From contig JAEUUJ010000033.1 of the NCBI GenBank assembly GCA_016786495.1, forward strand, positions 62,001-126,000: a DNA stretch of 64,000 nt, read 5' to 3'. The notes under the pieces are model-generated. The model saw nothing but the letters and a program-made list of their open reading frames with translations, did not search any database and had not been told where the DNA came from. Positions 1-8,190 of this stretch are shown piece by piece (position 1 is the stretch's first letter; each line of letters opens with the position of its first letter). The translations under genes were made by a program, and so were the position numbers. This stretch comes from Cyclobacteriaceae bacterium. GTDB lineage: Bacteria > Bacteroidota > Bacteroidia > Cytophagales > Cyclobacteriaceae.

Positions 1-338
1 AAAATGACTGGAAAAATCGCGAGGGTGTTGTGTACTCAACGAACACCGATTTTAATTATCAATATCAGCAGGAGAATTCGGAAAATGATGTTCCTGCCAA
101 GCAGCAAAATCTGAAAGTGATGCTGGATAAAAGCATGCGCGCAGGCAAGCAGGTCACGCTGGTAACAGGGTTCACCGGAAAAACCGGAGAGATCGAGGAC
201 TTAGGCAAGCTTCTTAAAACCAAATGCGGAGTTGGCGGTTCTGTAAAAGGTCGGGAAATTCTGATCCAGGGCGATCACCGCGACAAGATTGTACAACTCC
301 TGCTGAAAGAAGGATATAAAGCAAAACGGGTGGGATAG
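1..338 (+). CDS. yciH: SUI1/eIF1-like translation initiation factor, 5' end cut by window edge
   Basis: The frame is open from base 3 and reads NDWKNREGVVYSTNTDF, the usual N-terminus of Bacteroidota SUI1 homologues, so only a few residues lie outside the window; the GTG at 30 is an internal valine, not the start. The C-terminal part holds the SUI1 core: QVTLVTGFTGKT, LGKLLKTKCGVGG and ILIQGDHRDKI. Family members resemble eukaryotic eIF1 and act at the small ribosomal subunit during start selection; the bacterial role is less well defined. The stop lies 2 bases from the end of the converging response-regulator gene, with no obvious terminator between them. Confidence 0.9.
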   Translation, partial: NDWKNREGVVYSTNTDFNYQYQQENSENDVPAKQQNLKVMLDKSMRAGKQVTLVTGFTGKTGEIEDLGKLLKTKCGVGGSVKGREILIQGDHRDKIVQLLLKEGYKAKRVG

Positions 339-340
339 GC

Positions 341-1117
341 TTAGTGACTTCCGTCAAACCACTCTTTAAACGGAGCTACTTTTTCGCGGCTTACCACAAT
401 TTCTTTATCAAACTCCTGCGTCAGCGTGATCTTCAGGCGACTGTTGGAGTACACAATCACATCTTTAATCGAGTTGATGTTGAGAATATACGTGCGGTTG
501 ATTCTGAAAAATGTTTTCGGTTCCAGTAAATCTTCCAGTGTTTCGAGTGTGTAGTCGATGATGAATTTCCGGCTTTGTACGGTCACCAGGTACACATCGC
601 GGCCATCCGCATAGAATAAAGCAATCTGGTCGGTGGTGATCGAACGAATGTGATCTCCCAGCTTTACCATGAACCTGTTCTTGTAACCGGCGGTCTTGGG
701 TGCGACGAATGTTTCCTGAAGCTGCTCGGTTTTTTGCGGATTCCATTGCAGTTGCTCGCGCAGGCTCTCGAGTTTTTTCAGACTTGCGGAAAGATCCGTG
801 AACGTAATCGGTTTGAGCAGGTAATCAATGCTGTTCACCTTAAACGCGTCCAGCGCGAACTCATTAAAAGCCGTAATAAAAATTACAGGCTTCCGGATGA
901 TCACCTGCTGAAAAATCTGGAAACTCAGTCCGTCCGTCAGTTGAATGTCCATAAAAATCAGGTCGACGGAATCCTGCTTCTCCTTCAGCCACTGAACAGC
1001 ATCTCGAACGGAAGTCAGGTGATCTACAACTGCGATTGCGGGATCATATTTAGCCAGATAGCGGGTTAGCTTTTCGGCTGCCGGAATTTCGTCCTCAATG
1101 ATTAAAACCTTCATCAT
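341..1117 (-). CDS. LytTR-family response regulator
   Basis: 258 residues with a receiver domain (about 1-125) followed by a LytTR DNA-binding domain (about 150-255). The acidic pocket is visible (IIEDE near residue 7) and the phospho-acceptor is Asp57 in LIFMDIQLTDG; the conserved Thr (FITAF) and Lys (YLLKPI) follow. The LytTR part shows FFRINRTYILNINSI, the typical core. It is the last gene of a minus-strand run: its start overlaps the stop of the upstream pseudokinase by 4 bases (two adjacent ATGs at 1117 and 1114 are both possible), so translational coupling is likely. The expected phospho-donor is the intact kinase at 2169-3272. Target promoters are unknown. Confidence 0.93.
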   Translation of the reverse strand: MMKVLIIEDEIPAAEKLTRYLAKYDPAIAVVDHLTSVRDAVQWLKEKQDSVDLIFMDIQLTDGLSFQIFQQVIIRKPVIFITAFNEFALDAFKVNSIDYLLKPITFTDLSASLKKLESLREQLQWNPQKTEQLQETFVAPKTAGYKNRFMVKLGDHIRSITTDQIALFYADGRDVYLVTVQSRKFIIDYTLETLEDLLEPKTFFRINRTYILNINSIKDVIVYSNSRLKITLTQEFDKEIVVSREKVAPFKEWFDGSH

Positions 1118-2166
1118 GCGTGTGTCAGCGCTTCTTCTGCCAAACGCAGAACGGGCAATTTAATATAATTCTCCTCGTAAGCCTTTACCTGTATTAGCGG
1201 CTTTTCGCTGTACAGGGTGTACGACTTTTGCAGCCGGGCGAGGGCAAGGGTGCTTCCGGTATGTCGCACGAGCCGGTCGTTAAGCCTGGATTGTAACACA
1301 AGATATTCGCCATCCTCCAGGTAACACCGGATGATCAATGGGTCGTTTGCCGAGATAATCGTATTGCGCACAATGGCTTCTACCGCTACAGGCAAGGAAC
1401 CGGGAATCAGTTGAAGGTCCATGTCTACTCCCTCCAGAGTAACCTCCAGCCTGATTTGACCGAAATACTTCTCATTTAGCAGTCTCACAATATTTTTTCC
1501 GGCATCAATCTCCGAGCGAAGGGAAATCAACTCCTGCTGGCGGTTGGTGAGCACGTACCGGTAAGCGCTTGCCAGGTAATCGATGTATTCCTCGGCATCG
1601 CTGTTTCGCCGGTTGATGAGGCTGATCACGTTTTCCAGACTTTCATACAGCAGGTCCGGGTTGATGTCGTTGCGGAATTCATCCATCTCCAGTTCCAGCA
1701 CTTCGCGCTGCTGGCGTTCCGCAGTAAGCTTCAGTGTGTTTTCCCGCAACTGATAGTCGTTACTAACATACAGCAGGTTGTATAACACCGCAGAAAAACT
1801 GAAAATGATGGCGAACAGAACGAGCTGCGATCCTGCGCTGAATCCGACCACGTAAGTGAAGTAAAGCGAGATAGCCCCGGTAACCAGGAGCGTGGGGATC
1901 GCGATTCCGGCCAAAAACTGGATCAGCAGTTTGGCGCGCGAAAAGGAATTTTTTAGAAACCGGTTGATCAATATGATAACGAGCCTGGCCGATTCAAAGC
2001 AAGTGAAGGTCAGCCCGATGCACATGTAAACTTCCTGACCGCTGAAGATCTCGTTAACCTGTAACAGCGAATTATTGATCAACAGGATTAACAAATACGT
2101 TAATACCCCGTAAACGGGAGGCGCCAGCAGTCTGAAAAACGCATTATGGATAAAATACTTTTTCAT
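1114..2166 (-). CDS. Degenerate LytS/YehU-type histidine kinase (predicted pseudokinase)
   Basis: 350 residues: about four membrane segments (roughly 15-32, 45-70, 82-108, 112-134), a coiled stretch (about 140-165), then a His_kinase (PF06580-like) plus HATPase region. It aligns by eye with the neighbouring kinase, but the phospho-acceptor motif NPHxLFNSLN reads NPDLLYESLE, with Asp171 in place of His, and the N-box VENAVKHN reads VEAIVRN, with Ala264 in place of the Mg-ATP-binding Asn. The glycine motifs are also not recognisable. Both proteins end with the same LPVLRL signature, which points to a local duplication. A 2-base gap separates it from the upstream kinase and it overlaps the regulator gene. 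Inference: it is a non-catalytic partner, for example a heterodimer subunit or sensor-only protein. Confidence 0.85.
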   Translation of the reverse strand: MKKYFIHNAFFRLLAPPVYGVLTYLLILLINNSLLQVNEIFSGQEVYMCIGLTFTCFESARLVIILINRFLKNSFSRAKLLIQFLAGIAIPTLLVTGAISLYFTYVVGFSAGSQLVLFAIIFSFSAVLYNLLYVSNDYQLRENTLKLTAERQQREVLELEMDEFRNDINPDLLYESLENVISLINRRNSDAEEYIDYLASAYRYVLTNRQQELISLRSEIDAGKNIVRLLNEKYFGQIRLEVTLEGVDMDLQLIPGSLPVAVEAIVRNTIISANDPLIIRCYLEDGEYLVLQSRLNDRLVRHTGSTLALARLQKSYTLYSEKPLIQVKAYEENYIKLPVLRLAEEALTHA

Positions 2167-2168
2167 GT

Positions 2169-3272
2169 TCAGGCAATCGATTTTTGAAGTGTTACTTCCC
2201 GCAGCCGCAGCACCGGAAGTGACACGATAAATTTCTCATCGTCTTTCACTTCAACCTTTTTTGCCGTGAAAAACTCGTACCGTTTGCGGATGTTTTCGAT
2301 GCCGATCCGGAAGGAGGCGGAAGATTGCACCGACTCGTTTTTGGTGTTGGTGACCTTCAACTGTGTGTTGTCGACTGCACTGATGTAAATCAATAAAGGC
2401 TTTTCCGGGGTGATGGTATTGTGCTTCACTGCGTTCTCTACCAGTAATTGGAGCGTAAGCGGTGGAATTGGACTGGTCATGATTGATCGGGGCAGATTGA
2501 CTTCCAGCGTCAGCGACTGCTGAAACCGGATTCGCAGCAGGTAGTAATACGATTGTACAAAGTCCAGCTCCTCCGAAAGCGTCACGTATTTCTTTTGCTG
2601 CGTTGAGAGAATGTACTGATACGTCAGGGCCAGTCTGCGAATAAATTGTTCAGCCGTTTGCGGATCATTATAGATCAGTGACGAAATCGTATTTAAACTG
2701 TTGAACAAGTAATGCGGGCTCAGCTGGCTCTTTAACGCTTCAAACTGAAGTTCGAGCTGCTTGCGCTCGTTTTGTACAGTTTCGATTTGCGTAACCGCAT
2801 ACTGACGGTATGAATACAGAATGGTGTAGACAACCTTGTAAACAAAAACGACCACCAGAATCAGGATGAAAAACTTCCACGCCAGATCCGGATCGGTTAT
2901 GCTCAGCCCGTTCCAGAAAACTGAAGGGCCCAGCCATTCAATTAAAAGGGTAGATAGTCCACCGGCCACGATCGAAAGGCCAATCACCTGTGCGATGTAC
3001 CCGAGCAGGAACCGGCCCGCAAACCCCGAATGCCAGGGAAACAACCGGTCGAGCCAGTCATTTAAAAAACCCGCAGCAAATCCTGTCATGTTTCCGATTA
3101 CCAGGCTTAGCAAGATTCCGGGAATTGTTTCCGTAACCGGCTGAATGGTTCCTGTGGCGCTTTCGCTGAATTGCAGATAAAAGAAAAAGAAAAGCCCAAG
3201 GCAGGACGAAACTGCGGTTTTCAGCGCTATTCTGCGGAACGGATAACCCATATACGATAGCTTTGAAACCAT
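2169..3272 (-). CDS. LytS/YehU-type membrane sensor histidine kinase
   Basis: 367 residues with about four membrane segments (roughly 18-34, 50-68, 88-112, 132-155), a short linker helix and a His_kinase domain carrying LSPHYLFNSLN (His187) and the N-box LVENAVKHN (Asn280), followed by an HATPase fold with a shortened G-box (FRIGIENIRKRY). It is expected to autophosphorylate and pass phosphate to the LytTR regulator two genes downstream. There is no large extracellular loop, so the signal is probably sensed in or near the membrane. Its ATG lies in the arm of a 43-base dyad (3269-3311) that also overlaps a predicted promoter. The next gene begins 2 bases after its stop. Confidence 0.92.
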   Translation of the reverse strand: MVSKLSYMGYPFRRIALKTAVSSCLGLFFFFYLQFSESATGTIQPVTETIPGILLSLVIGNMTGFAAGFLNDWLDRLFPWHSGFAGRFLLGYIAQVIGLSIVAGGLSTLLIEWLGPSVFWNGLSITDPDLAWKFFILILVVVFVYKVVYTILYSYRQYAVTQIETVQNERKQLELQFEALKSQLSPHYLFNSLNTISSLIYNDPQTAEQFIRRLALTYQYILSTQQKKYVTLSEELDFVQSYYYLLRIRFQQSLTLEVNLPRSIMTSPIPPLTLQLLVENAVKHNTITPEKPLLIYISAVDNTQLKVTNTKNESVQSSASFRIGIENIRKRYEFFTAKKVEVKDDEKFIVSLPVLRLREVTLQKSIA

Positions 3273-3311
3273 AGTAACCAGTACTGCTGTTCGGTACTAA
3301 AGTTACTATGG
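3269..3311 (-). promoter_or_regulatory. Nested dyad covering the kinase start codon
   Basis: Outer arms CCATAGTAAC (3269-3278) and GTTACTATGG (3302-3311) are perfect 10-base complements; inner arms AGTAC (3280-3284) and GTACT (3294-3298) form a second stem. The kinase start codon (3272-3270 on the minus strand) lies inside the outer arm. In a transcript reading through from the repeat-protein gene the start codon would be sequestered; as DNA it could be an operator, since it overlaps a predicted -7 element. No protein is known to bind it. Confidence 0.6.
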
Positions 3312-3330
3312 CTTTTTCAGATTATTCAAT
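3298..3330 (-). promoter_or_regulatory. Candidate promoter of the kinase operon
   Basis: On the minus strand ATTG (3330-3327), a 21-base spacer and TAACTTTA (3305-3298) match the Bacteroidetes -33 TTTG / -7 TAnnTTTG pattern with one mismatch in each box. The predicted start of transcription is about 20 bases before the kinase ATG. The -33 box overlaps the end of the upstream repeat-protein gene, so this would be an internal promoter. Confidence 0.35.
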
Positions 3331-4788
3331 CGCGCGGAGTGCGCGTCCATAATAAGTTTCGGACGAGATGTTTTTGGCCGCTGTGCGATACGCACTTTGC
3401 ACGCTGGCACTTCCTGACCTTACTTTGGGTGCTGCGTAGGTAAGCACTTCGGTAACATAGTGATCAGAATCCATTCCGCTCGTCATCTCAAGAATTTTGA
3501 TCAGCTTGGCTTCGGTAATATTGCTTGAACCAATCGCCTGTTGCAGTACCACGGTTTTGTAGTGATCGCTATCCATTCGGTCAAATGCTTCCATCAATTT
3601 GTCAAATTGTTCTTCTTTCAAATCCTGCCGTTTCAGTAAGGAGGTGAATACTTCTGTTTTGTAGTGATCCGATTCGATCGATGGAAAAATGGTCAGCAAC
3701 GTGTTCAAACCTTCGTCTGTGAGTTTGTTCTCCAGTAGATCACTCAGCACTACCGTGATGTAATGATCGGATTCGATGGTTTTAACGGCATCCACAACCC
3801 GGTTATAGGAAGTTGAGGAAAGACCTGGTTTTTCCATGGCTTCTGTAAGAACAACTGTTTTGTAATGGTCTGATTCAATTGAATTGGTAGTGGTAATGAT
3901 TTCTGAAACAATCGCATCCGTCAGGTTATTCTGCTTGAGCAGCGAAGTCAGCACCTCTGCCACGTAGTAGTCGGATTCCATCTGACTCGCAGCCTGCAGG
4001 ATAATTTTTACATTCTGAATCGATGCCATCTGGCCCCGCAATGCCTCTTTGATTACCACGGTCTTGTAATGATCGGAATCCATCTTACGGGTAGCCGAAA
4101 ACAAGGCTGTGGTCGCTTCCGCATTTTGTAAAAATTTCGTGGTATGATTTTTCAGGAACTCGGTCATGTAATGATCAGAGTCTGTTTTGTCGGCATACCG
4201 GTTAATAATTACAGCATAGTCTTTCGCCTGTACGGGCTGGCGCATGAGCAGGTTTGCATAGGCTGACCGAACATAATCGCTTTCCATTTTGTCGATTTCA
4301 TTCAGCACACTATTCGTTCCGCCCTGACGGAAGAAACGCGCTATGCGGCTTTCGGCACAAAGCGTGGTGGTGCGGACAACTTCGGGGAGAATCTCAGCCA
4401 ACCAGTTTTTGCCGGCCGGATCCCATGCTACTTTCGTACGCCCTTCAAAGTATTCGCGGCTGATTTTTCCGGTACCGAGCGACTCGATTTCAATTGAACG
4501 TCTGCTGCCAAACACCGTTTTGCTGATTTCCAGATATCCGTCATCCGACATGCTCTTGATGTCTTTGTCGTCATCCGTGATTTCGATTTTGCCGCGGTAT
4601 TCAACATTGAAGTTGTCGAACCCGTTAGACGTCTTCCAGCGTTGGGTATTATCCCGTGAATCGGAATTAATGGTCACGGAAGACGATTTGGTTCCCGCGC
4701 TAGCCGTGGTCTGTGCGATCAGCGGCTGGGTCAGCAAGGTCAGTCCTGCAAGGGTGACAGCGATGCGTGTAACGAATGAAAAAGTCAT
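3322..4788 (-). CDS. Secreted protein with nine 34-residue SDHYK repeats
   Basis: 488 residues from the ATG at 4788. A longer frame starts at 4821, but that codon falls inside the predicted -7 box, so the shorter start is preferred. It begins with a signal peptide (MTFSFVTRIAVTLAG...LIAQ). Residues about 30-150 form a beta-rich region (NFNVEYRGKIEITDDDKDI). The rest is nine repeats of about 34 residues, each opening with a motif like DSDHYKTVVL or ESDHYKTEVF and ending with a hydrophobic helix, which suggests a HEAT-like helical solenoid. I recall similar repeats at the end of some Bacteroidota M56 (BlaR1-like) proteins, unverified. It lies 49 bases upstream of the kinase on the same strand and may be its extracytoplasmic partner (inference). 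No enzymatic motif is seen. Confidence 0.8.
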   Translation of the reverse strand: MTFSFVTRIAVTLAGLTLLTQPLIAQTTASAGTKSSSVTINSDSRDNTQRWKTSNGFDNFNVEYRGKIEITDDDKDIKSMSDDGYLEISKTVFGSRRSIEIESLGTGKISREYFEGRTKVAWDPAGKNWLAEILPEVVRTTTLCAESRIARFFRQGGTNSVLNEIDKMESDYVRSAYANLLMRQPVQAKDYAVIINRYADKTDSDHYMTEFLKNHTTKFLQNAEATTALFSATRKMDSDHYKTVVIKEALRGQMASIQNVKIILQAASQMESDYYVAEVLTSLLKQNNLTDAIVSEIITTTNSIESDHYKTVVLTEAMEKPGLSSTSYNRVVDAVKTIESDHYITVVLSDLLENKLTDEGLNTLLTIFPSIESDHYKTEVFTSLLKRQDLKEEQFDKLMEAFDRMDSDHYKTVVLQQAIGSSNITEAKLIKILEMTSGMDSDHYVTEVLTYAAPKVRSGSASVQSAYRTAAKNISSETYYGRALRAIE

Positions 4789-4818
4789 AAGAAGTCTGTT
4801 TTGTACTCTTTTACGGTG

Positions 4819-4849
4819 CAAACATGGCTTTAGGATTCACCCCGGCAAA
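4819..4849 (-). promoter_or_regulatory. Candidate promoter of the SDHYK-repeat gene
   Basis: On the minus strand TTTG (4849-4846), a 19-base spacer and CATGTTTG (4826-4819) match the Bacteroidetes -33/-7 consensus with one mismatch. Transcription would begin near 4813, about 25 bases before the ATG at 4788, which supports that start over the one at 4821. Confidence 0.45.
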
Positions 4850-4952
4850 GGGTATTGTAATGAACTGTTAAACGGATGTATCCAACTGCAGAAACGCGTT
4901 CGGACGGGCCAAAAATCCGGTAATAAAAGCCCCAAACCACCTGTCAATTTCA

Positions 4953-4985
4953 TTTGATTGTCTGTCTGAAACATGGCTATATTAC
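4953..4985 (+). promoter_or_regulatory. Candidate promoter of the amidohydrolase operon
   Basis: TTTG (4953-4956), a 21-base spacer and TATATTAC (4978-4985) resemble TTTG / TAnnTTTG; the -7 box has two mismatches at its end. Predicted start of transcription is about 25 bases before the ATG at 5018. Confidence 0.3.
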
Positions 4986-5017
4986 TCCCTTTAAGATTTA
5001 CCTAAACCTTTCATTTC

Positions 5018-6784
5018 ATGAAGAGATTATTCAGTAGTGTTCTGCTGAGAAAGATGCTGACGGTCATGGTTTTTTGCTGGCCGGCAGTTGTTTTTGCGCA
5101 GGATGAACTGGCGCCTGTTTCCCGAACATACGCCATCACCAACGTTAATATTGTTCAGGCTCCCGGGCGGAAAATAGATATGGGAACGGTTGTGATGAAA
5201 GACGGCCTGATTGTTTCCGTGGGAAAAAATGTTTCCATCCCGGCCGATGCGATTGTGATCAAAGCCGACAGCATGTATGTGTATGCGGGCTTCATTGATG
5301 GCCTTTCGCGTGTCGGGCTAACCAAGCCGAAAGACGAGGAGCGGGGCGGACGGCCAAAAGATCCGGGCAATCCAAAACCGGAGGAGGCAGGGATAACGCC
5401 AAACAACGATGTTCGCGCGTCTATTAATCCAAACGAAAAATCCATTGAAGAACTTCGCGCACTCGGGTTTACCGCAGCGCATGTGGTGCCTTATGGCGGA
5501 ATGATGCCGGGCAATGGAGCAATTATCTTGCTCAGCGGTAAATCAGCCGATGACATGGTGCTGGTTAATAAATCATCTTTTTATTCGGAGCTTTCACCTG
5601 CGCGCGGAGTGTATCCCGCAACCGTGATGGGAGTGATGGCCAAGTACCGTGAACTGTATCGGCAGGCCGTGCTGAGCCGCGCCTATGAAAATTCGTATGC
5701 TTCGAACCGGGCCGGCATTCAGCGCCCGGCAACCGATCGGGTTATCGAATCGCTTTACCCGGTAGTGGATAAACGCCAGCCTGTTTTGTTTAAAGCGGAA
5801 CGCGTGGTCGATGCACAGCGCGTGTTAACGTTGCAAAACGATCTTGGGTTTTCGCTGATGTTGGCAGAACTGAAAGAAGGCTGGGATATCGTTAATAAAC
5901 TCAAATCAGCTAATGCGCGGGTTTTTCTGAGCCTTGATCTGCCGGAAGACAAAGACAAGAAGGACGATAAGAAGAAGGACGAGCCTAGAAAGGAAGAAGG
6001 CAAGAAAGACGAAGTTAAAAAAGAAGAGCCTAAGAAAGAGGAAGCTCCCAAAACGGGCACCGCTGAAGAAAAAGCTGCGCTTGAAAAAAGAAAAGCAGAG
6101 TTCATGGCCAAGTATGTTGGTCAGGCTGCCACGTTCCAGAAAGCCAGCGTAAAGTTTGGTTTCTCCACGCTCAGCGCGAAGTCGGGTAACATTCAGGGTA
6201 ACCTGCGCAGGATGATTGAAGCCGGTTTGCCGGAAGATGCTGCGCTGGCTTCGTTAACAACAGCACCGGCCGAACTGCTCGGGTTGTCGGATCGCCTGGG
6301 ATCCATCGACAATGGTAAAATTGCAAACCTCGTAATCAGTGATAAACCATACTTCAACGAAAAGGCAAAAGTTCGCTACGTGTTTGTAGAAGGCACGATG
6401 TATAAGTTTGAGGTTAAAGACTCAAAGGAATCTAAAGAAGGTAAGAAGGGTGAAGGTGGCAAAGATGGCGGTGTTAAGGTTGAAGGCGAATGGAACATCT
6501 CCACGGAAACAACAAATGGGGTTGAACAGGCCAGGCTTACGCTGAAGAAAGAAGGCAACGCGATTACCGGAACCATGAGCGGAGGCAGCATTAATCCGGC
6601 TGTGGATATTGAAAACGCCAGGCTGGAGGGTAATTCGTTAACGTTCAACTTCACATTTAACTATGGAGGCAGCAAGCTCAAGGTTGAAGTGGCCGTTAAA
6701 ATTGATGGTGATACGCTCAAAGGAACCTCAACGGTGGCCGAATATGGAAGCTACCCGACCGAAGGTAAAAGACTCCCTAAATAA
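5018..6784 (+). CDS. Exported amidohydrolase-fold protein lacking metal ligands, with charged linkers
   Basis: 588 residues with a signal peptide (to about residue 27, VVFAQ). The amidohydrolase frame is recognisable: the beta-sandwich start (ITNVNIVQ...MKDGLIVSVG), the strand before the metal site (YVYAGFIDGLSRVG) and the closing half-sandwich (ALASLTTAPAELLGLSDRLG, GKIANLVISD). The HxH pair expected after the Asp of FIDG is replaced by LSR, and the later His and Asp ligands are missing too, so metal-dependent hydrolysis is unlikely. A Lys/Glu-rich stretch (about residues 307-357) interrupts the barrel, and a second charged linker (about 466-486) leads to a C-terminal beta domain of about 100 residues. 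It is the first of three related genes, 9 bases before the next. A scaffold or partner role for the middle enzyme is inferred. Confidence 0.82.
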   Translation: MKRLFSSVLLRKMLTVMVFCWPAVVFAQDELAPVSRTYAITNVNIVQAPGRKIDMGTVVMKDGLIVSVGKNVSIPADAIVIKADSMYVYAGFIDGLSRVGLTKPKDEERGGRPKDPGNPKPEEAGITPNNDVRASINPNEKSIEELRALGFTAAHVVPYGGMMPGNGAIILLSGKSADDMVLVNKSSFYSELSPARGVYPATVMGVMAKYRELYRQAVLSRAYENSYASNRAGIQRPATDRVIESLYPVVDKRQPVLFKAERVVDAQRVLTLQNDLGFSLMLAELKEGWDIVNKLKSANARVFLSLDLPEDKDKKDDKKKDEPRKEEGKKDEVKKEEPKKEEAPKTGTAEEKAALEKRKAEFMAKYVGQAATFQKASVKFGFSTLSAKSGNIQGNLRRMIEAGLPEDAALASLTTAPAELLGLSDRLGSIDNGKIANLVISDKPYFNEKAKVRYVFVEGTMYKFEVKDSKESKEGKKGEGGKDGGVKVEGEWNISTETTNGVEQARLTLKKEGNAITGTMSGGSINPAVDIENARLEGNSLTFNFTFNYGGSKLKVEVAVKIDGDTLKGTSTVAEYGSYPTEGKRLPK

Positions 6785-6793
6785 TTCACGACC

Positions 6794-8185
6794 ATGAAGA
6801 AATTGATAATCATAGCCTGTTTGCTGATCGCGGTCAGCGGAATGGCACAACAACTTGAGCGTGGTACCGTGCTCATCAAAAACGGAACCGTACTCACGAT
6901 CACGCAGGGTGTCAAGGAAAACACCGATGTGTTGATTAAGGACGGTAAGATTTCACAAATCGGAAAGAACATTGCCGCCCCTGCTGGCGCGCGGGTAATT
7001 GATGCTACCGGACATCACGTAATGCCGGGGATAATTGATGCGCACTCGCACCTGGCATTGGATGCCGTTAATGAAGCAACAACGCCTGTGTCGGCCATGG
7101 TATGGGAAGGCGATGACCTCGATCCGCTGGATGTCGGCATGTACCGGGCAGTAGCCGGAGGAGTTACCATCTCCCACGCGATGCATGGATCTGCGAACGC
7201 GATCGGTGGACAGTGTCAAACCATTAAGCACCGGTATGGAACCGTTGATCCTAGAGTACTGATGATGGAAGGCGCACCGCGCACGATCAAATTTGCGCTC
7301 GGCGAAAACCCAACGCGTGTACACGGTAACAACGGAGCCGGTATCGTTCCGAACACCCGCATGGGGGTTGAATTTGTTATCCGTCAGGCCTTTTCGGAAG
7401 GAAAAGAATACATGGAGAGCTGGAACAAATACAATGCATCAAAAAATCAAAAGGGTTTCCGCGGTGCTCCGCCTAAGTACGATCTGCGCATGGAAACAAT
7501 CGCGGCCATTCTTCGGGGTGAGATCATTATCCACTGTCACAGCTATCGTGCGGATGAAATCTACATGCTGTTAAAAGTTTGCAAAGACTTCGGGATCAAA
7601 CGACTCGTGTTTCAGCACGTAAACGAAGGTTTTAAAGTTGCTCCCGAACTGGCGGCACAAGGTGCGATGGCATCTGTATTTGCCGACTGGTGGGCATATA
7701 AGTTTGAAGTTTACTATTCAACTGCGTACAACGCGGCTATTCTTACGCGCAACGGGGTTGTAACATCGATTAATTCGGATGACGCAGAACTCACCCGGCA
7801 CCTGTACCACGAAGCAGCCAAGACTCAAAAATATGGCGGCTTAACAGATGAGGAGGCGCTTTCGCTGATTACCATCAATCCCGCCAAACAACTCGGCATC
7901 GAAAGCCGTGTGGGTTCGCTGGAAGTCGGTAAGGATGGCGATGTGGTAATCTTCAAGGGCCACCCGTTGTCGGTTTATGCAGTTCCGACCTTCACAATTA
8001 TTGATGGCGTGGTGAAGTTTGACCGCGAAAAAGATCCGGACGACATGCGCTTGTATGTGGATCCCAAACAAACGATCGACATGACTGATGCTGTGTTTGA
8101 AGATGAATCGTCACATAATCACGATGAGTGCATGAAAAATGCTGAGTTCTTACTGGGTGTAAAATTTGCTGACCAAAACCGCTAA
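6794..8185 (+). CDS. Exported metal-dependent amidohydrolase (catalytic member of the trio)
   Basis: 463 residues with a signal peptide (MKKLIIIACLLIAVSGMAQ). It is an imidazolonepropionase-like amidohydrolase with a full ligand set: IDAHSHL gives the HxH pair, IIHCHSY and LVFQHVNEG supply the two further His, and NSDDAEL the catalytic Asp. C-terminal signatures NPAKQLGIESRVGSLEVGKDGD and VVIFKGHPL complete the fold. Substrate is unknown; exported relatives include peptidases acting on dipeptides or cyclic amides. It sits between two ligand-less paralogues with gaps of 9 and 5 bases, so all three are probably made together and may form a complex (inference). Confidence 0.9.
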   Translation: MKKLIIIACLLIAVSGMAQQLERGTVLIKNGTVLTITQGVKENTDVLIKDGKISQIGKNIAAPAGARVIDATGHHVMPGIIDAHSHLALDAVNEATTPVSAMVWEGDDLDPLDVGMYRAVAGGVTISHAMHGSANAIGGQCQTIKHRYGTVDPRVLMMEGAPRTIKFALGENPTRVHGNNGAGIVPNTRMGVEFVIRQAFSEGKEYMESWNKYNASKNQKGFRGAPPKYDLRMETIAAILRGEIIIHCHSYRADEIYMLLKVCKDFGIKRLVFQHVNEGFKVAPELAAQGAMASVFADWWAYKFEVYYSTAYNAAILTRNGVVTSINSDDAELTRHLYHEAAKTQKYGGLTDEEALSLITINPAKQLGIESRVGSLEVGKDGDVVIFKGHPLSVYAVPTFTIIDGVVKFDREKDPDDMRLYVDPKQTIDMTDAVFEDESSHNHDECMKNAEFLLGVKFADQNR

Positions 8186-8190
8186 TCGCC

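Noticed and set aside
5755-6111. Minus-strand frame rich in Ser and Phe
   Set aside because: It is the complement of the Lys/Glu-rich tract of the first amidohydrolase gene; low complexity and no start signal.
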